A stretch of 64,000 bases of DNA from Orbilia blumenaviensis (GCA_036872755.1 JAVHNS010000010.1:310001-374000), one strand, 5' to 3'. Shown: positions 37,276 to 50,053, counted from the first letter of the stretch. Numbers and translations: made by a program. Notes: generated from the letters alone by a model not told the origin.

Positions 37276-39088
37276 AAATTGCTGCGCTAGTGTTTTTTCC
37301 AAACTATTGTTTATGGCCCATATCTTGCAATTACTTTCCTGATCCCGTGGTACAGTTCCTTTTTTCTTTAGCATGGAGGATACATTTCTTTTAGTCCGTT
37401 CGAAAATGCTTTTAGTTCCCTGATCTCCTTGCTTTCTCTCTCCTTTTCTCTATCTCTTCTTTTATTTCTATCAAAAGCTGGCCTTCGACCGTTTCTTATG
37501 TTCTCATCGATGATGTTTCTGGCGTTCAGCGGCATTCTGGTCCGAGCGTTGCCTTTATTTTCATTTGGTTTCTCTACTCATGTTTCATCTGTTCTACTCA
37601 GGCTATGCAGGACAGAAAACCTACAAGATGCGACGGTAGCAGCCTCCCTCACCCGCGAGCCAGCCCTCGTACCTGCATTAGCACATTTTTATCGATAGCC
37701 GCATGACCACAGCGTCACGTTTCCTTAGCCAGCCTTCCCTAAATTAAATATCTTCTATTCTCTTTCAAATCCTACCACTCGTAAGCAAAGGAAACAATGA
37801 GGCCCCGCCCCCGTATCCACTCGATCTCGGGAGCGAGCTACACTATATATGCATACTCTCCGGTGATTTGATTACTGTGGATTCCTTTGCTTTTCATATA
37901 ACTTTCTTAATAGATATTGAATCTTACGGTGGTCATATGGCGTACGCATATCAACTGACGGTATTGTGATTTGATGCCAGAATCGTTCAGCGTTGGTGAT
38001 ACTCCCTCGATATATGTGTTGGAAACCAAAATCCAACAATCCAGCTTCAACAGCCTTAGCTCGATCCTTCTCAAGCTGATATTATAATTCACGATGTCTA
38101 CAATTGAAGCACTCGAAAATACATCTTTATCCGTGCACACGAAATTTCCGCAGCAAGCTGCACGCATACGTACACCAAAGAACTTTACTGTCACACAAAA
38201 GATTGAACTCATTCCAAGAATATCGCAATGTCTTTGACAGTAAAATGAGGCACCAAAAATTCGGTGTCCGCATGACCAGACCGGGACTAGTCGCCCCTCC
38301 CCAAGCACATCCTGCATTTAAACCCAGTCATACCTTCGTCATGCATCAGGCCTGCATGATAAGGGAGAGTGAGCGCTCGAACATGGGCACCTGAAGCAGG
38401 AGGGGTTTTCTTCGGTGGATCCCTTTGCTTCCACTTTCCTGCTCCATACTGGCTGGTTGGTAAGTCATAATGCATGATGGAGGCGAAGGACACGATTAGT
38501 GAAAGTAAACCGGAGAAATGAGTTTAAAAGACAAGCTTCGTTCGACGCCTTGAGGTGCAAGAAGCTACAGCAGCCGCCCGCTGTGTCTGGGGGATAATTT
38601 GTACTAAATCTGGTCGGGTATCCCGCTAGCCAGTTTTTCTCTCAGGTGTACGTGCGTTCTGCCTGTGCCATATACCTCTTACACTAGTGGCTGCTTACTC
38701 CTCTATTCTATTTTTGCTATTGAGAAGGATCGTCTTCGAATTCATAAAGACTAGAGACCTCCGACTTTTTTTTTTTTTTTTTTTCCCTTCCTATCCCGCT
38801 CTTGATTGAAGTTGTTAAAATTTATTTTCTTTCTAAGCTTGCAAGTTTTCGAGTTTTTTCAAGGTATGGGTTTCCCATGTAATGTTTAGCTTGAGCTCCA
38901 TCGATGTCGTTTTCCCCCACTTTCCTGATAGAGTAAACTAGCCTGTGGGAGATAGCTAACTCGTGCTTACAAAAGAGGAGTCGCAACAGGATTTAAAATA
39001 CAAAAGAAGGCCAAGTAATAAAAGGCTGCGGTTTGGAAACTCTCATTCCAATACCGTATATCCTTTTATTCAATTCGAATAAGCAATA
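37276..39088. other. Intergenic before the annexin gene
   Basis: About 1.8 kb. The first 400 bases are T-rich and fit the septin 3' UTR. A 19-nt T run lies at 38766-38784. Frames at 37429-37698 and 37907-38394 lack domains. The last 300 bases should be the annexin promoter. Confidence 0.45.
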
Positions 39089-42021
39089 ATGTCGAGACCG
39101 GAGTACGACGACTACGGCCGGCGGGACAATAGGGTCGAGTATGTCCCCGCCCGCCCACGTTCGCATTCCAGAGCAGGCTCGAGCTATGCGCCCCCTGGAG
39201 GATATCCGGAATCTCCAAAGGACTCGTATCCAAGAACGTACAATGCCTCCGCATCCATGCCACCTGCGCCTGCGCCTCCAGGCGATGCATACGGCGCCAA
39301 CCCTGGAACTACTATAGTATCTGGTCGACGTCCACCATCCCCTGGTGTCCGGTTCGCAGACGACCATCGAGAACCCGCCCGTGATAACCCGGCGCGAAGG
39401 TCTGCTGGTGCGACTGATTGGAAGCGAGTTTATGAAAGGGAACTTGCTGAGCAGCGGGAATTAGAGAAGCGGCAGGAGGCCGCGGGATCCCGTGGTGCAG
39501 TTACTTCACCAGACCGTGGTCCCACCGCCCGAGGGTTAGATGTCAACTTAAATACCGAGAGGGTCAAGGGAAGTTTTTCCCTCACTAGCAAGAGTGAAAA
39601 GAAAAAGGAGAAACGGGAAAATGATCTTGCTTGGTCCAGCGAGGATTCGGAAGATGAGAAACAAAGGCAACGGGATAGGGATAGAAGGAAGCAGGAGAAG
39701 GATCGTGAACGAGATCGTAGGGAAAGAGAAAAGAGGGAGGAAGAACTTGATACTATAAGGCAGGAGAGGGAGAAGCTCGAGAAGGAGAAAGCTGAACGGC
39801 GCAAGAGTTCCCATTACGCTGACGGATATGGAGATCCAAGGCGCTCTTCTGGACAATTGCAAGATCCTCGAAGGTCCTCCGGTGCTCTACAGCTCATCAA
39901 TGATCGAGAGAAAGAGCGCGAAAGGGAACTTGCAATTGAAAGGGAGCGAGAGAGGATCCGTGAAAGAGAAAGGGTCGAACGGCTCGAGAGGGAGAAGATA
40001 GAGCGTGAAAGGGTCGAAAGGGCCGAAAGAGAAAGGAGGGAGCGCGAAAAAGCAGAACGCCGTAAGAGCGGTCACTACGAAGACGCCTACTACGGGGACC
40101 CAAGACGTTCTGCTGGCCAACTCCACGACCCTCGTAGGTCAGGTGGCAATTTGACAATGCCAATGAGCGCTGGGCCAACAAGGTCTACCTTTGGAGACGA
40201 CCCACGAAGGTCCGCTGGTCACCTCGTTCGATATGAACATCGCGATACTCGAGAAGACTATCACCGCCGCGAATCCCAGCCTGATGAGATTGCTGGCGTG
40301 AGATATGTCCAGCGCCCACATTCTCCAGTCAGCTCGGGTCGACCTCCATCCCGCCCTGGCTCTACCCATTATCTTCTTACGGAACCGTCCGGTAGCCGTC
40401 CACGAGCAAGTTCGGTCGGCCACCGTCATGCCTCTGTTCCCATGCTTGATACAGGAATTGCGAGGATGACTGTTCATGATCGTGACTTCCATGATCACCA
40501 TGAGCGCGAGCACTACGACGACTACCCACCAGATGCATACAGGCCCGCTTATTACCCCCTCTCCCCGATGCCGTCTCCAGGGTTACCACCAAGAGACCGA
40601 GGTTTCAGTGTTGATGTTGGCGGTAATTTCGCCCTGGGGGGATCTCATGGTAGCGCTAGTGCTGGATACAGCCTCTCTGCCGGCACAGGGCGCCACCACC
40701 GCAGTCGTTCGAAGGGACGCTCTGACTATATCCGACCTGAAGAGAAGCGCCGTCCCCCAGAGCCAGACTACGATCCAAATGATCATGCTCAAATCTTGTA
40801 TAAGGCGCTAAAGGGTAAAGTTGCGGACGTCGGCGCAATTCTTAAAGTTGTTCCCTTCTTGTCGGGGGACCAAATGGTAGATCTACGAGCAGAGTATAAG
40901 AAGGTCCACCCACTTGTAAGATTTCAAGCCGAAGCAGAGCCTCATGGGTATATCTAACAAATTAAATCAGGGCAATGTCAATCTCGCCAAACATCTAAAG
41001 GCCCAACTCAGCGGCAAAGTCCAGTTGGCTGCTTACGTGACGGCTTTGGGCCCATATGAATCCGAGTCATACTGGTCCATTCTCGCGAACCAGAAACCAG
41101 TAAGTTCACTTTTAAATTATTTGGCCACACATAAATGAGACCCGCTAACTGTTTCACTAGAACTTCAGACATGCTCTCCTCATCGAAGCAATCATGGGTC
41201 GTGAGATTGATGATATAATCGATATCAAACAATCTTATAGAGATTCGAAGAATGACCACAATTTTGAAAAAGCCATCAAGAAAGAGTTGGCAGCTGACAA
41301 GGCCACTGGCGAGAAGTTTAAAGAACTTGTCCTTCTCCAACTCGATACTACCACTCGTGGTTTGCACATGAATGAATGGGATAAAGTCTACCTCGACAAA
41401 GTCCGGGATGATGCTGAAGACCTTCATGACGCCCTTGCAAAGGATAAAGTCGATAGCTTCTTTGTTGGAAAGATTGTGATTACAAGGAGCACGACGCATT
41501 TGCGAGAGTTGTTGAGGATGTATAAGAAATTGTTCGACGGTCAGGATCTTGCCAGGTTGATCGCTGAGAAGTTGAACGGTTTGATCGTGAGTAGAACTCC
41601 TACAATATATGCATTTAATATCCAATACTAACACCGAAACATAGGGCGAGGCACTTCTCCATGTCCTCAATGGAGTCCTCAACAAGCCAGCCCGTGACGC
41701 TCGTCTCCTTGAAGAGTCGATGAAGGGTGTTGGTACCCGTGATGACCTTCTTGTAGCCAGGCTTGTCCGTATTCATTGGGATCCAGAACATTTGACTGCC
41801 GTCAAGGAGGCATATAAGACCAAATATGGCATGTCTCTCAAAGAGAGAATCAAGGGAGAGTGCTCTGGGTATGTTTCCTCCCCCAAAACGATTCTTTAAC
41901 TTTTTTTCTTTTTTTTCTTCTTTTTCAGAGGCTAACTACCCATATATTTAGTTCTTACCAAGAATTCCTACTCAATCTTATTTCGGTTGATACGCACACC
42001 ACAGCTGTTGTTAAAGCTTAG
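39089..42021 (+). CDS. Long fungal annexin with charged N-terminal region
   Basis: Five exons: 39089-40915, 40971-41099, 41161-41586, 41645-41868 and 41952-42021; 2676 nt, 891 aa. The annexin core starts near residue 561 (DYDPNDHAQILYKALKG) and runs to the C-terminus (FLLNLISVDTHTTAVVKA) as four repeats. Annexins bind acidic phospholipids through calcium. Only the last repeat keeps a type II calcium loop, MKGVGTRDD; repeats 1 and 3 read LKGKVAD and AKDKVDS at that place. The N-terminal 560 residues carry an Arg/Glu-rich helix (about 168-325) containing two copies of a motif with RRKS, GHY/SHY, GDPRRS and DPRRS, and later Pro/Tyr/His-rich sequence. The plan resembles the long annexin C4-type proteins of filamentous ascomycetes. 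RRKS fits a protein kinase A site (inference). It converges with the WD40 gene. Confidence 0.9.
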
Positions 42022-42396
42022 GAGGATTCAATTCCCAACGGCTTCCAAATCGTTACGCTTATGGCTTCGATATCTTGGTTCCTCATCTGGATATATTTTT
42101 TTGAGACACCGCCATTTACTAATCTTCACCGTACTATATAATCAACTTGGACGAGTTTCCTTTCTTGTATTTACCTCATTTCGATTTCCCTCTATTTTAC
42201 CCTGTGAAGTTTAATGATGTTATGATGTTGATATTGTAGAGATTCAATGCATGTATCCAATCCGCTCAACCAAATTAAAACATAGTTTCCTCTTTATAAA
42301 AAATCGTTTACACCATTTTGCATTGCTAACCCCAAATCTGGGTAAATCCACCAACGTATTCCTATAAATCTCGGATCTAAGAGGGTCGCTATATTA
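42022..42396. terminator. Shared 3' region of annexin and WD40 genes
   Basis: A 375-base gap between two convergent stop codons. AT-rich, with T-rich sequence toward 42170-42220. It must hold both polyadenylation regions; no precise site can be assigned. Confidence 0.4.
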
Positions 42397-44838
42397 TCAA
42401 TACATCACGGCGCCCATACCTCCTTGGCGTTCAAGGAGTGGCCGCAGTTGCTCGTCTGTCCTGACTGGACTTACAGACCTACCCTCAGCATTATCGCGGT
42501 CTCTCAGACCCTTTCGTCTCTTGTTCCAGTACCCAAAATCTTCTCTTGTCATTCCCTCTCCACGAATCTTGCCGTCCCAGCCATGAATTGCTACGCTCCC
42601 TATTGATTGAATTCAGTTGGCCTGCGAAGCTCATACACACTGTTAAGAACTTAGAGGGGTATACCTGAACTAGACCCATATCCGTTCCATGAGGTGCTTA
42701 CAATCACTGGTGCATCAGGATGCCATGAAACATCTCTTGTGCAAGTGTCCCACCTCGGCCTCGCTCTTGACAACCCGAATCCACGCCAGTTATAAGTCGG
42801 CTGAGGACGGGAGTCAAATGTTCCCTGCTGAACGTCTATTATAGCGGCAATGGTTGCATCGAGGTTGTAGATAAACACTCGTCCGTCTTCGGAGCCGCTG
42901 AAGACGTATCTACTACCTGAAGAGTTTGGGGGTGAGAAATGGCAGCGGATGAGGGTTTTGAGAACCCTGTGGCCGCGGAAGGTGACAACCGAGTTGTCAC
43001 CTGGGTGTTTTCGGATTGGACGATGGTCGTAGGTTTCGAATCTGTAGTCGAACTGGCTGGAGTAATTTTTGATATGACTCCCTTCGTAGGTTGATCGGTC
43101 GGTCAATTTTCTAGGTTTTTTTTCTTTTTGTTAGCGGGTATGGTTTTAGATTGTAGTTATCATAATTTGGATAAACCTTATGTCCCATAACTTCATCGTC
43201 TGATCCTTTGCATTACTCAAAACGTATCTACCATCGCCCTTTGAATCAATGTAGGTAAGCCCTTCCATGTGGCCAAGGAATGCGCCAGCTTCTCGCCCGG
43301 ATGCCATGCTCCGTCGATCCCAGATCTTGATTGTGCAATCATCGGATCCGGAGAATAGGATATGGGGAGATAGTTTGTCGCCGTAACAAACAGCATTCAC
43401 ATCGTTGCTGTGTCCTCTCAGTCTCAAAACAGGCTGTTGCAATTCGATATCGTAGACATATAAAGAGTCGTCCTTGGCGCCAGCTATTATCTCACGCCCG
43501 TCGCCGGAGAACCTTATCGACCATATCTATTACGTTATAATTAGAAATTGGCATATAGTTATAATGGCTGGAGAGTATCCATACTGGTGTGCCATCTTCC
43601 ATGGAATATGAACTTGGTCCCTCAGAAAAATCAAGTACTGTGAGCTCATCCTCTTCATCACCTTGGGTATTTGCCATGTAAACCGTAGAATCCAAACTAC
43701 TATAGGCTAAGTGTCGGTTATTTGGACTCAAAGAGGCATCTGTGATTGTCCAATGGCCACCAGGGTATTCTGCTTTTTTGTAGTACTTCCAGTCGTATGG
43801 ATTTCGAGTGTCGTACATGCGGACTACCATATCTTGCGAACAACAGTAGAAGAAGTCACCATCTTCAGAGAACTGTCCGGAGTAGCACCGGTGATCGAAG
43901 TGTAAGACCTTTTCTGTATTTGTCGGGATAAGCGATTGGGCGACTAGGGAGTCAATCATTCTTGCTGGCTCGCCGGTATAAGTTCCCATTTCTCTGACGA
44001 GCAGCCGTCTGCCCAGAAGTATATTTTGACGTTTACATATCGATTCCTCAAACTGCTTCGCCTGCTCGGAAGGGGAAAGTCGGGGGGTCGTGGGAGATTG
44101 AGGGATTGTAGGAGAGCTACCAACATCTAGTGTACGGTATCCTTCAGGCGAACGAGGGGTTGTTGGAGATTCTACAGATGCTCCAGAGCTTCGTCTTCTC
44201 TTTTTCGGCGACCTGCGAGGAAACTCGAACTGTCGAGAGTTTAGTACCCCGAAACTACAGCCTGTATTAGAGAGGGTGTAAAGGCATACATATCCAAAAT
44301 CCCCACTAGCCATTAACTTCCTCCCTGCCTCGCTAGGTACTGGTTCCAAATTTTCCAATGTCATATCCCTCGTGCCTCGGCGTCGTCTACGAGTGTGTGG
44401 TAATCTGACGCGGAATGTGTTGCCTACAATTGTAAATACTTCCTGGTCGTCGCCGTCACTGTCATTCCAGACGTCATCCTCCAATACGAGTTCCACAATA
44501 CCAGGCCCATTTTCTCCGTCGTTTCCATCATCTTCGTTGTCTCCGCTTGGATGGCTATGACTTATGACTTGTCGGAGAAGGGCTTGTAAGGTACTCTCTA
44601 GGCCTAGATTATATCTCAAAGTTGTATGTTAGAAATCAGAGTATTTACAAATAGGCACGTTGTGTGGAGTATGTGTACCTCCATGTGCGGCACTCTCATC
44701 TTCGAAGAAGTCTGTCGAGGACTCTGTAGCCGCGGTTCTCTCACGGCTTTCTTGAGCTATGCTTTCGGACGGCTCATAGTCCATATCATCTTCGTCGCCA
44801 ACATCACTGTCGAAGAGGTCGTGGGTATTGCCACTCAT
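42397..44838 (-). CDS. WD40 repeat protein, DCAF11/LEC14B type
   Basis: Five exons on the minus strand: 44838-44679, 44603-43585, 43526-43177, 43110-42665 and 42599-42397; 2178 nt, 725 aa. The N-terminus is acidic. WD repeats start after about residue 280. Visible landmarks are the approach GRRLLVREMGTYTGEP, the repeat around HRCYSGQFSEDGDFFYCCSQD, LRGHSNDVNAVCYGD, LFSGSDDCTIKIWDRR, TMKLWDIRKLTDRS, YVFSGSEDGRVFIYN, and CTRDVSWHPDAPVIVSTSWNG. The final exon ends the repeat with IHGWDGKIRGEGMTRED, then a basic tail. DCAF11-type proteins act as substrate receptors of CUL4-DDB1 ubiquitin ligases, so a nuclear protein-turnover role is inferred by homology. The fungal counterpart is little studied. 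Confidence 0.9.
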
Positions 44839-46290
44839 AGCTCTGTTGCTTCCCCGCTAACGCTAAGTTGCTTTGCGGTTGTGTAATTGCTTTGGTAAGC
44901 GAGTCGCTGAAGCTGAGGCGTCGAAAGGCTTAGGTTGTGGGAAAGGCGAGGTGGTCGCTGGATGGTAATTCGGTTTAATTATAACGTTGGGATTAACCTG
45001 GAGGTTTAAAATTTTTGATTACTAAGACGTCCCGGTTCAAGCTCGGGTATAGCGTGGAGTATTGCGATGCCGCTGAGGTTCGCTCGATGCAAGCTTGCGC
45101 TATGCTATGCATATGGATCTTGATATCATAGTGGTGTGGGACCGGTTTTGGTTCCGCGTGGGTGGATAAACACCGATATCTCCGTGCCTGATCTTGATCT
45201 GGGTTCGCTGTAGTGCGATAGTGTTAGAGTTGTGTAATGGCAAAGATCAGAACTCAAAACTCACACCCATCTGAAGCCAGTGAGTTCCTTGCATTCTCTA
45301 GAACAATTTGGTATTTTTTATTTGTCCCAATTGAAGGGATAAACCACTTTATTGGCCTATAAAATTCAGTTCCAGAAGTTCTTAGGTTTCACCGGTTAAC
45401 CGCATAAGAGGAAAGATTCGGTGTTTAAGTAACGTTGCGACAACGATTTTATAGCATATCTATATTAGGCCTGGGCATTAACTTGGTATATTCTGAGATA
45501 TCTATTCTGAGGTACCGTCCGAGAGCATATAAAAACAACCAACTCGAATATCCCCTGTTAAGCCATTTTACCGGAACACGACTGCCGTTACGTTGTGGCG
45601 TTTTAGAGATCCGATTTTTTTATCCGCCAACTTCTAGCGTTCGGATCCATGATTGTACAATACGTATAAAAAAGCACGTCAGATTAGAAAGTGGTAATGT
45701 CATGTGTCCGCCCGGAAGCTGTAAAGTATAAAGTGCTTAAGTGTAAGGTAAGGCGATGCAATATAAGTTGCTGGGCCAGGGAGAATATATCGCTCAGTAT
45801 GTGGACATGTGTTCTATTCAGAGGCCACTGTTATTGCTCCTTTTGATAGTATAGTATAGGCAAGTATATGCTTGGTTGGTATAATCGAAGGCACGTGGCC
45901 CCCACATGTATGAATTTCTCTTCTTGTTCGGAACCCGGGATGCGGATTATTTGGATCTTGTTACAGTTCGGATACGACCCGTAAAAGAAAGGACGATACG
46001 GAACCACATGTACATATTTCTAACGCTATGCTAGCGGCAACTGGGATGACGCATCAATGTTGGGTCCAGTCGAGGGGATTATCTCGACCTTACCTAATTG
46101 ATGTTACCTATCTTGAATATATATATTGGTGACCTAATATTGGCACTCAGGATGCACTAGGCATCTACTGGTTAAACCGAGCCGTAAAAATAGCCAAACG
46201 TGTTCTGCTCCGTCGAGGCTGGTTTACGAGACCAGCCAAACTCCAACATCCAACATCAATCACTTGCAAGGGGCAATTTTGGAAACGACA

Positions 46291-46310
46291 TGTATATATA
46301 TATATATATA

Positions 46311-46340
<30 letters not shown>
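46291..46340. repeat. TA/CATA microsatellite
   Basis: An uninterrupted alternating TA run of about 20 bases passes directly into about seven tandem CATA units. It is a simple-sequence repeat likely to vary in length between isolates. Confidence 0.9.
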
Positions 46341-46341
<1 letters not shown>

Positions 46342-48092
46342 TGTTATCGGTAACGATTCAATGAGCGGACCTTCCCATTGGCAGATTGGAGTGACATGTG
46401 ATCTAGATTAAATCTACCATGGAAATGTTGCACTCGAAATTGCAAGAGTCCTATTTGTGCAACTGTGAATCGGCCAACATGAACATCAAGATAGATATCA
46501 AGATCAATGCAGAGTAGTTTTCATGACAGATATGTCAAATTCCGGAGCTCGTGGGGAGAAGGGGGCGTCGAACCGAAAGTCCAGAACGGATATCTTTACA
46601 GCTGTATGCATGAGGACTGTGGGACCATTCGATATTACAGTCATAAGCCATGTTACACAGAATCATCCCCGTCGGGTTTCTGAAGGCATCGTTGGAACGT
46701 GTTGGTGTGGCATTTCGGCTACGTGCTTTCCATATCCATCTGTTCGGTGCCCCGGATGTGGTTGTCCGATATTGAAATTGCCTTCGTACGTACGTATTCC
46801 TCTTGCGATATCGGACCATTGCAGCGGTTGCTCGAGTCATAGACAGCTATGAGATTCCTAATTCTTATCAGATCCCGCGATGCTGATTACCGTATCTTTC
46901 GGAAAGCGCTGATAAATCAGACGAATCTAGATCTTGTGGTCCACTAGTGACGCACCGGATGAATAATCGCGTCTCCAGGTTGCTTGCGAAACATTAGGGC
47001 GGATTTGGTGCGCGCATATTAAAATTTTTTTCCCATTCTTTTCATGCGTGGGGTGCTAGTAGAAAGGCCTTAAGGCCAGCTTGGGCTCGGAGTAAGCTAG
47101 TGTCGGTTAGATCAGACTAAGCATGCGAGCCTGGACGACCAACCCTCCAACAGTGTGGCCCTGGCGCCAGAGGCAAGGAGGCTTAAAAAGATTCACGATA
47201 TGGCTTGCCTTTGGGCGCATGGAAGTGCATCTGTGTATGCACATACTTTCGAGGGTGTATCAATTTTGGAAGCTTGGCCAATAATCCTTTTTAGGGTTCG
47301 AGTGGAAACGTATTCCAGGAACAGGGCTGGAAGCCTACAATCTCGGACACTGGGAGCTCAAAGCGTTTCTCAACAATATGCATGGTAACTAAGGTAAAGT
47401 TTCCTTGGGAAGGTATCTTCGCAAGCCAAGATTTTATTTCACTGATTCGAGCTGGGTCCCACACCGATGGAGCTAAAGGTGACAGTGGCCTGAGTTCCGA
47501 GGCCCGTTTGAACGTTTGGATCAGAGAACAGGGTGCACCCATAGGTTACGACGACGCGCTGCTCCAAGCGGAAACAGGAATGCGAATCGAATCTTGATAT
47601 GGATCGAGTTAAACGTGTGTGTGGGGAGCTCGTGAGTAGGCATGTAAAAAAATTTTTTGTTTCTCTCTTTCTTTCGAAGGCGGTGTACGGCCGATAGAAA
47701 GAGAAACCTCGCGATTTAGGGTAGCGGTTGTTAATTGTTTTGTTCCATCAGAGACACTAGCTAAGTAATAGGTAATGAAGTGCTGACCTAGGCAAACCAG
47801 CTAAGCAGGAAGTTATGTAAGTGATGAGGCCCTGCAGATGCAGGTGGAACGGGAGCAAAATTAGTATGTACTGCGTATGCACGAAGTTGGTGGTTCCAAC
47901 GGGTAAAGCCCAGAAAAAAGCCGTGGTCCTGTCCGATACTCGAAGCATAGCACAGGCCAGGTCGGGCTCGAAGCAGAGCAGAATGCTAGGTAGTTAAAGG
48001 CTAGTTGAAGCAGAGAGGGAGAAGGACAGGGAGAGAGCAGAAGTCTATATTAAACCTCGACCGCCTCCCCGGAAAAAGGTAACAGGACCCCA

Positions 48093-48129
48093 GCTCTTTT
48101 CTTTTTTTCTTTCTTTCTCTCTCTCTCTC
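48093..48129 (+). promoter_or_regulatory. Pyrimidine (CT) tract in peroxiredoxin promoter
   Basis: A CT/T-rich run ending in a pure CT repeat lies about 440 bases before the peroxiredoxin ATG. CT-rich tracts are common near transcription starts of highly expressed fungal genes; the function here is inferred only from position. Confidence 0.4.
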
Positions 48130-48569
48130 TGTCATAGACCTGTTCCCTGCTCTCGTAGATTAAGTATAAATCACTCGTACGGCTCCCGTTTCCTCGTCGG
48201 ATTATATAGATCGACCTTTAAGTTCGCACCCGTGCTTCTTTGCCGCTTCCTTTCCTCTCCACCATCTTCCCTTGGCCTTGACGATAGCTTGAAACGTCCA
48301 CAGACGACGCCTCATTAGACAGGAACTAATCGCGTAAGCTAGCGAGTGCACCATCTATCTCCGACAGCTGCTGTAGGACCCTTATAAATCCCCATTCAGG
48401 GTCCTAGGGTGTTCCAAGACTTCTCTGTCCATCTTGCTGATATATTCTTCCTCTTCTTCCATCCCTTGTCAAGGCATAGCTTCCAACACATCCACATTAT
48501 CACACCATCGACCTCTCGTGCGAGCCACCTAAACAACTTTCTTCCGCGACAAGAATCAAATCTGTAAAA

Positions 48570-49408
48570 ATGACTGCCCGTGTCCAGCAACCAGCTCCTG
48601 CCTTCAAGGGCTTGGCCATTGTCGACGGTGTTATCGAGGGTTAGTTGATCTTCTGTCTCCTGGAATCCTGGTGCACTTCTCTCGCACCTTGCCTCTCGCC
48701 CGTTCCTGCATTGTACGGTTGCCGATCTGGCGGTAAACCTAAAGCAGTAACCAGCAACACCAAGGAAGCCGTTTGTACCTGTAGACAGGAGCTAATTGGG
48801 TTTTTGTGGACTCTAGAAATCGATATTGACAGTTATAAGGGCAAATGGTTGATCCTCGGCTTCATTCCCATGGCCTGGACCTTCGTCTGGTAAGTTTTTA
48901 TATTTGCAGCCAAAGAAGCTGACAAATAGCATAAGCTGACGGTTCGTTCGCACTCTATAGCCCGACTGAGATTGTTGCCTTCTCAGATGCCGTCCAGCAA
49001 TTCACAGAGCGTAATGCCTCTATTGTCTTTGCATCTGTCGACTCTGAGTACAGTCTTCTCGCTTGGGCCAATGCCTCCCGAAAGGATGGCGGTCTTGGTG
49101 GCTGCCAGTTCCCTCTTCTTTCCGATAAGAACCATAAGATCTCCACATCATATGGTGTCCTGCTGGAAGATGAGGGAATCGCCCTCCGTGGTCTTTTCAT
49201 CATCGATCCCAAGGGAATTGTCCGGCAGATCACCATCAACGATCTCCCAGTTGGACGAAGCGTTGATGAGACCTTGAGACTGATCGATGCCTTCCAGTTC
49301 ACCGAAAAGTACGGTGAGGTCTGCCCGGCTAACTGGACTAAGGGGGCACCAACAATCCAAACCAGCAACTCCAAGACCTACTTCAACCAGATGTACGGTG
49401 GCCATTAA
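48570..49408 (+). CDS. TSA1: Typical 2-Cys peroxiredoxin
   Basis: Three exons: 48570-48639, 48817-48889 and 48961-49408; 591 nt, 196 aa, the usual length of the family. It reduces hydrogen peroxide and organic peroxides with electrons from thioredoxin, mostly in the cytosol. The peroxidatic Cys48 lies in TFVCPTEIVAF; its codon is split by intron 2 (TG before, C after). The resolving Cys169 lies in [12 protein letters not shown] (before GCQFPLLSD) and a C-terminal YF ([11 protein letters not shown]) are both present, the pair of motifs linked to sensitivity to hyperoxidation. Departures from the commonest sequence are IPMAW before TFVCP (often YPLDF) and CQFPLL after GGLG (often MNIPLL). The start follows an AAAA context. 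Convergent with SSS1. Confidence 0.93.
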
Positions 49409-50053
49409 GAGGGTTGATATGATGTGTGCAGCGTGTGTTCATACTTCGAGGCTTCTCTTCTCCTTTTCTTCTTGGGCATAACCGCTTTTATTACATTTTT
49501 CCCCGGAGTCCACGATACAGCTTTTTTTTCTCTCTTTTTTCCCATTGACGCGACTAATACGACCGAATTCATTTATCGGATACCCGAAACGAAAAAACAT
49601 GAACAATACCGAAATAGACTATAAGGGGGAGGTGTTAAATTATATTATCCTGCACTGCTTGTACACTCTGCTTTTGACCCTCATCATTCAATGCAATGAC
49701 TCTACTCTTGTTCCTCTTGTTTTGCAGAAATAAATAAATAAAAACCAAAAACGTAGCAGGTGTATTCTTTTTAGACCGTAGTCTCTGGAAACCGAATATA
49801 ATCCCTTTCAAATGGTGCCTTTTTTTAGTTTGTTTAATGATGTGAATTCCGTATATAAGGACTATAAACACGCTATCGTACATGCCGGGCCGCCGATGAA
49901 CACCGAAAACATAATTATTTTTGATGGTGGAAATTTGTGCAGTAGAGAAGATGGCGGGTGATTAAAATTTCGGTCGTAAAAGGAGACCTTCTTTGTAAGG
50001 TGTAGGTCCAATTCTGCATATCGAGTTTTTTGTTTTGTGACAGTAGCTCCTCT
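49409..50053. other. Convergent 3' region of peroxiredoxin and SSS1
   Basis: A 645-base gap between stop codons. T-rich near 49485-49545 (peroxiredoxin 3' UTR) and AT-rich at 49725-49850. The 82-codon minus-strand frame at 49635-49883 is AT-driven and not called. Confidence 0.4.

Larger units (their letters stand above)
44839..48569. other. Gene-poor divergent region of 3.7 kb
   Basis: Lies between the start codons of the WD40 gene (minus) and the peroxiredoxin gene (plus). Frames such as 46523-46852 plus and 46535-46840 minus overlap and show no domain. It contains the TA/CATA microsatellite at 46291-46340 and the pyrimidine tract at 48093-48129. The last 450 bases should be the peroxiredoxin promoter and leader. 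Confidence 0.45.

Noticed and set aside
45030..45048. T-arm-like hairpin CCCGG-TTCAAGC-TCGGG
   Set aside because: No matching acceptor stem or D arm at the right distance upstream, and the last stem pair is G-T instead of the conserved G-C.
46523..46852. Overlapping plus and minus frames of about 100 codons
   Set aside because: Mutual overlap on both strands and no domain; typical chance frames.
48645..48893. 82-codon frame starting within peroxiredoxin intron 1
   Set aside because: It is intron 1 read into exon 2; the spliced model gives the full conserved protein.
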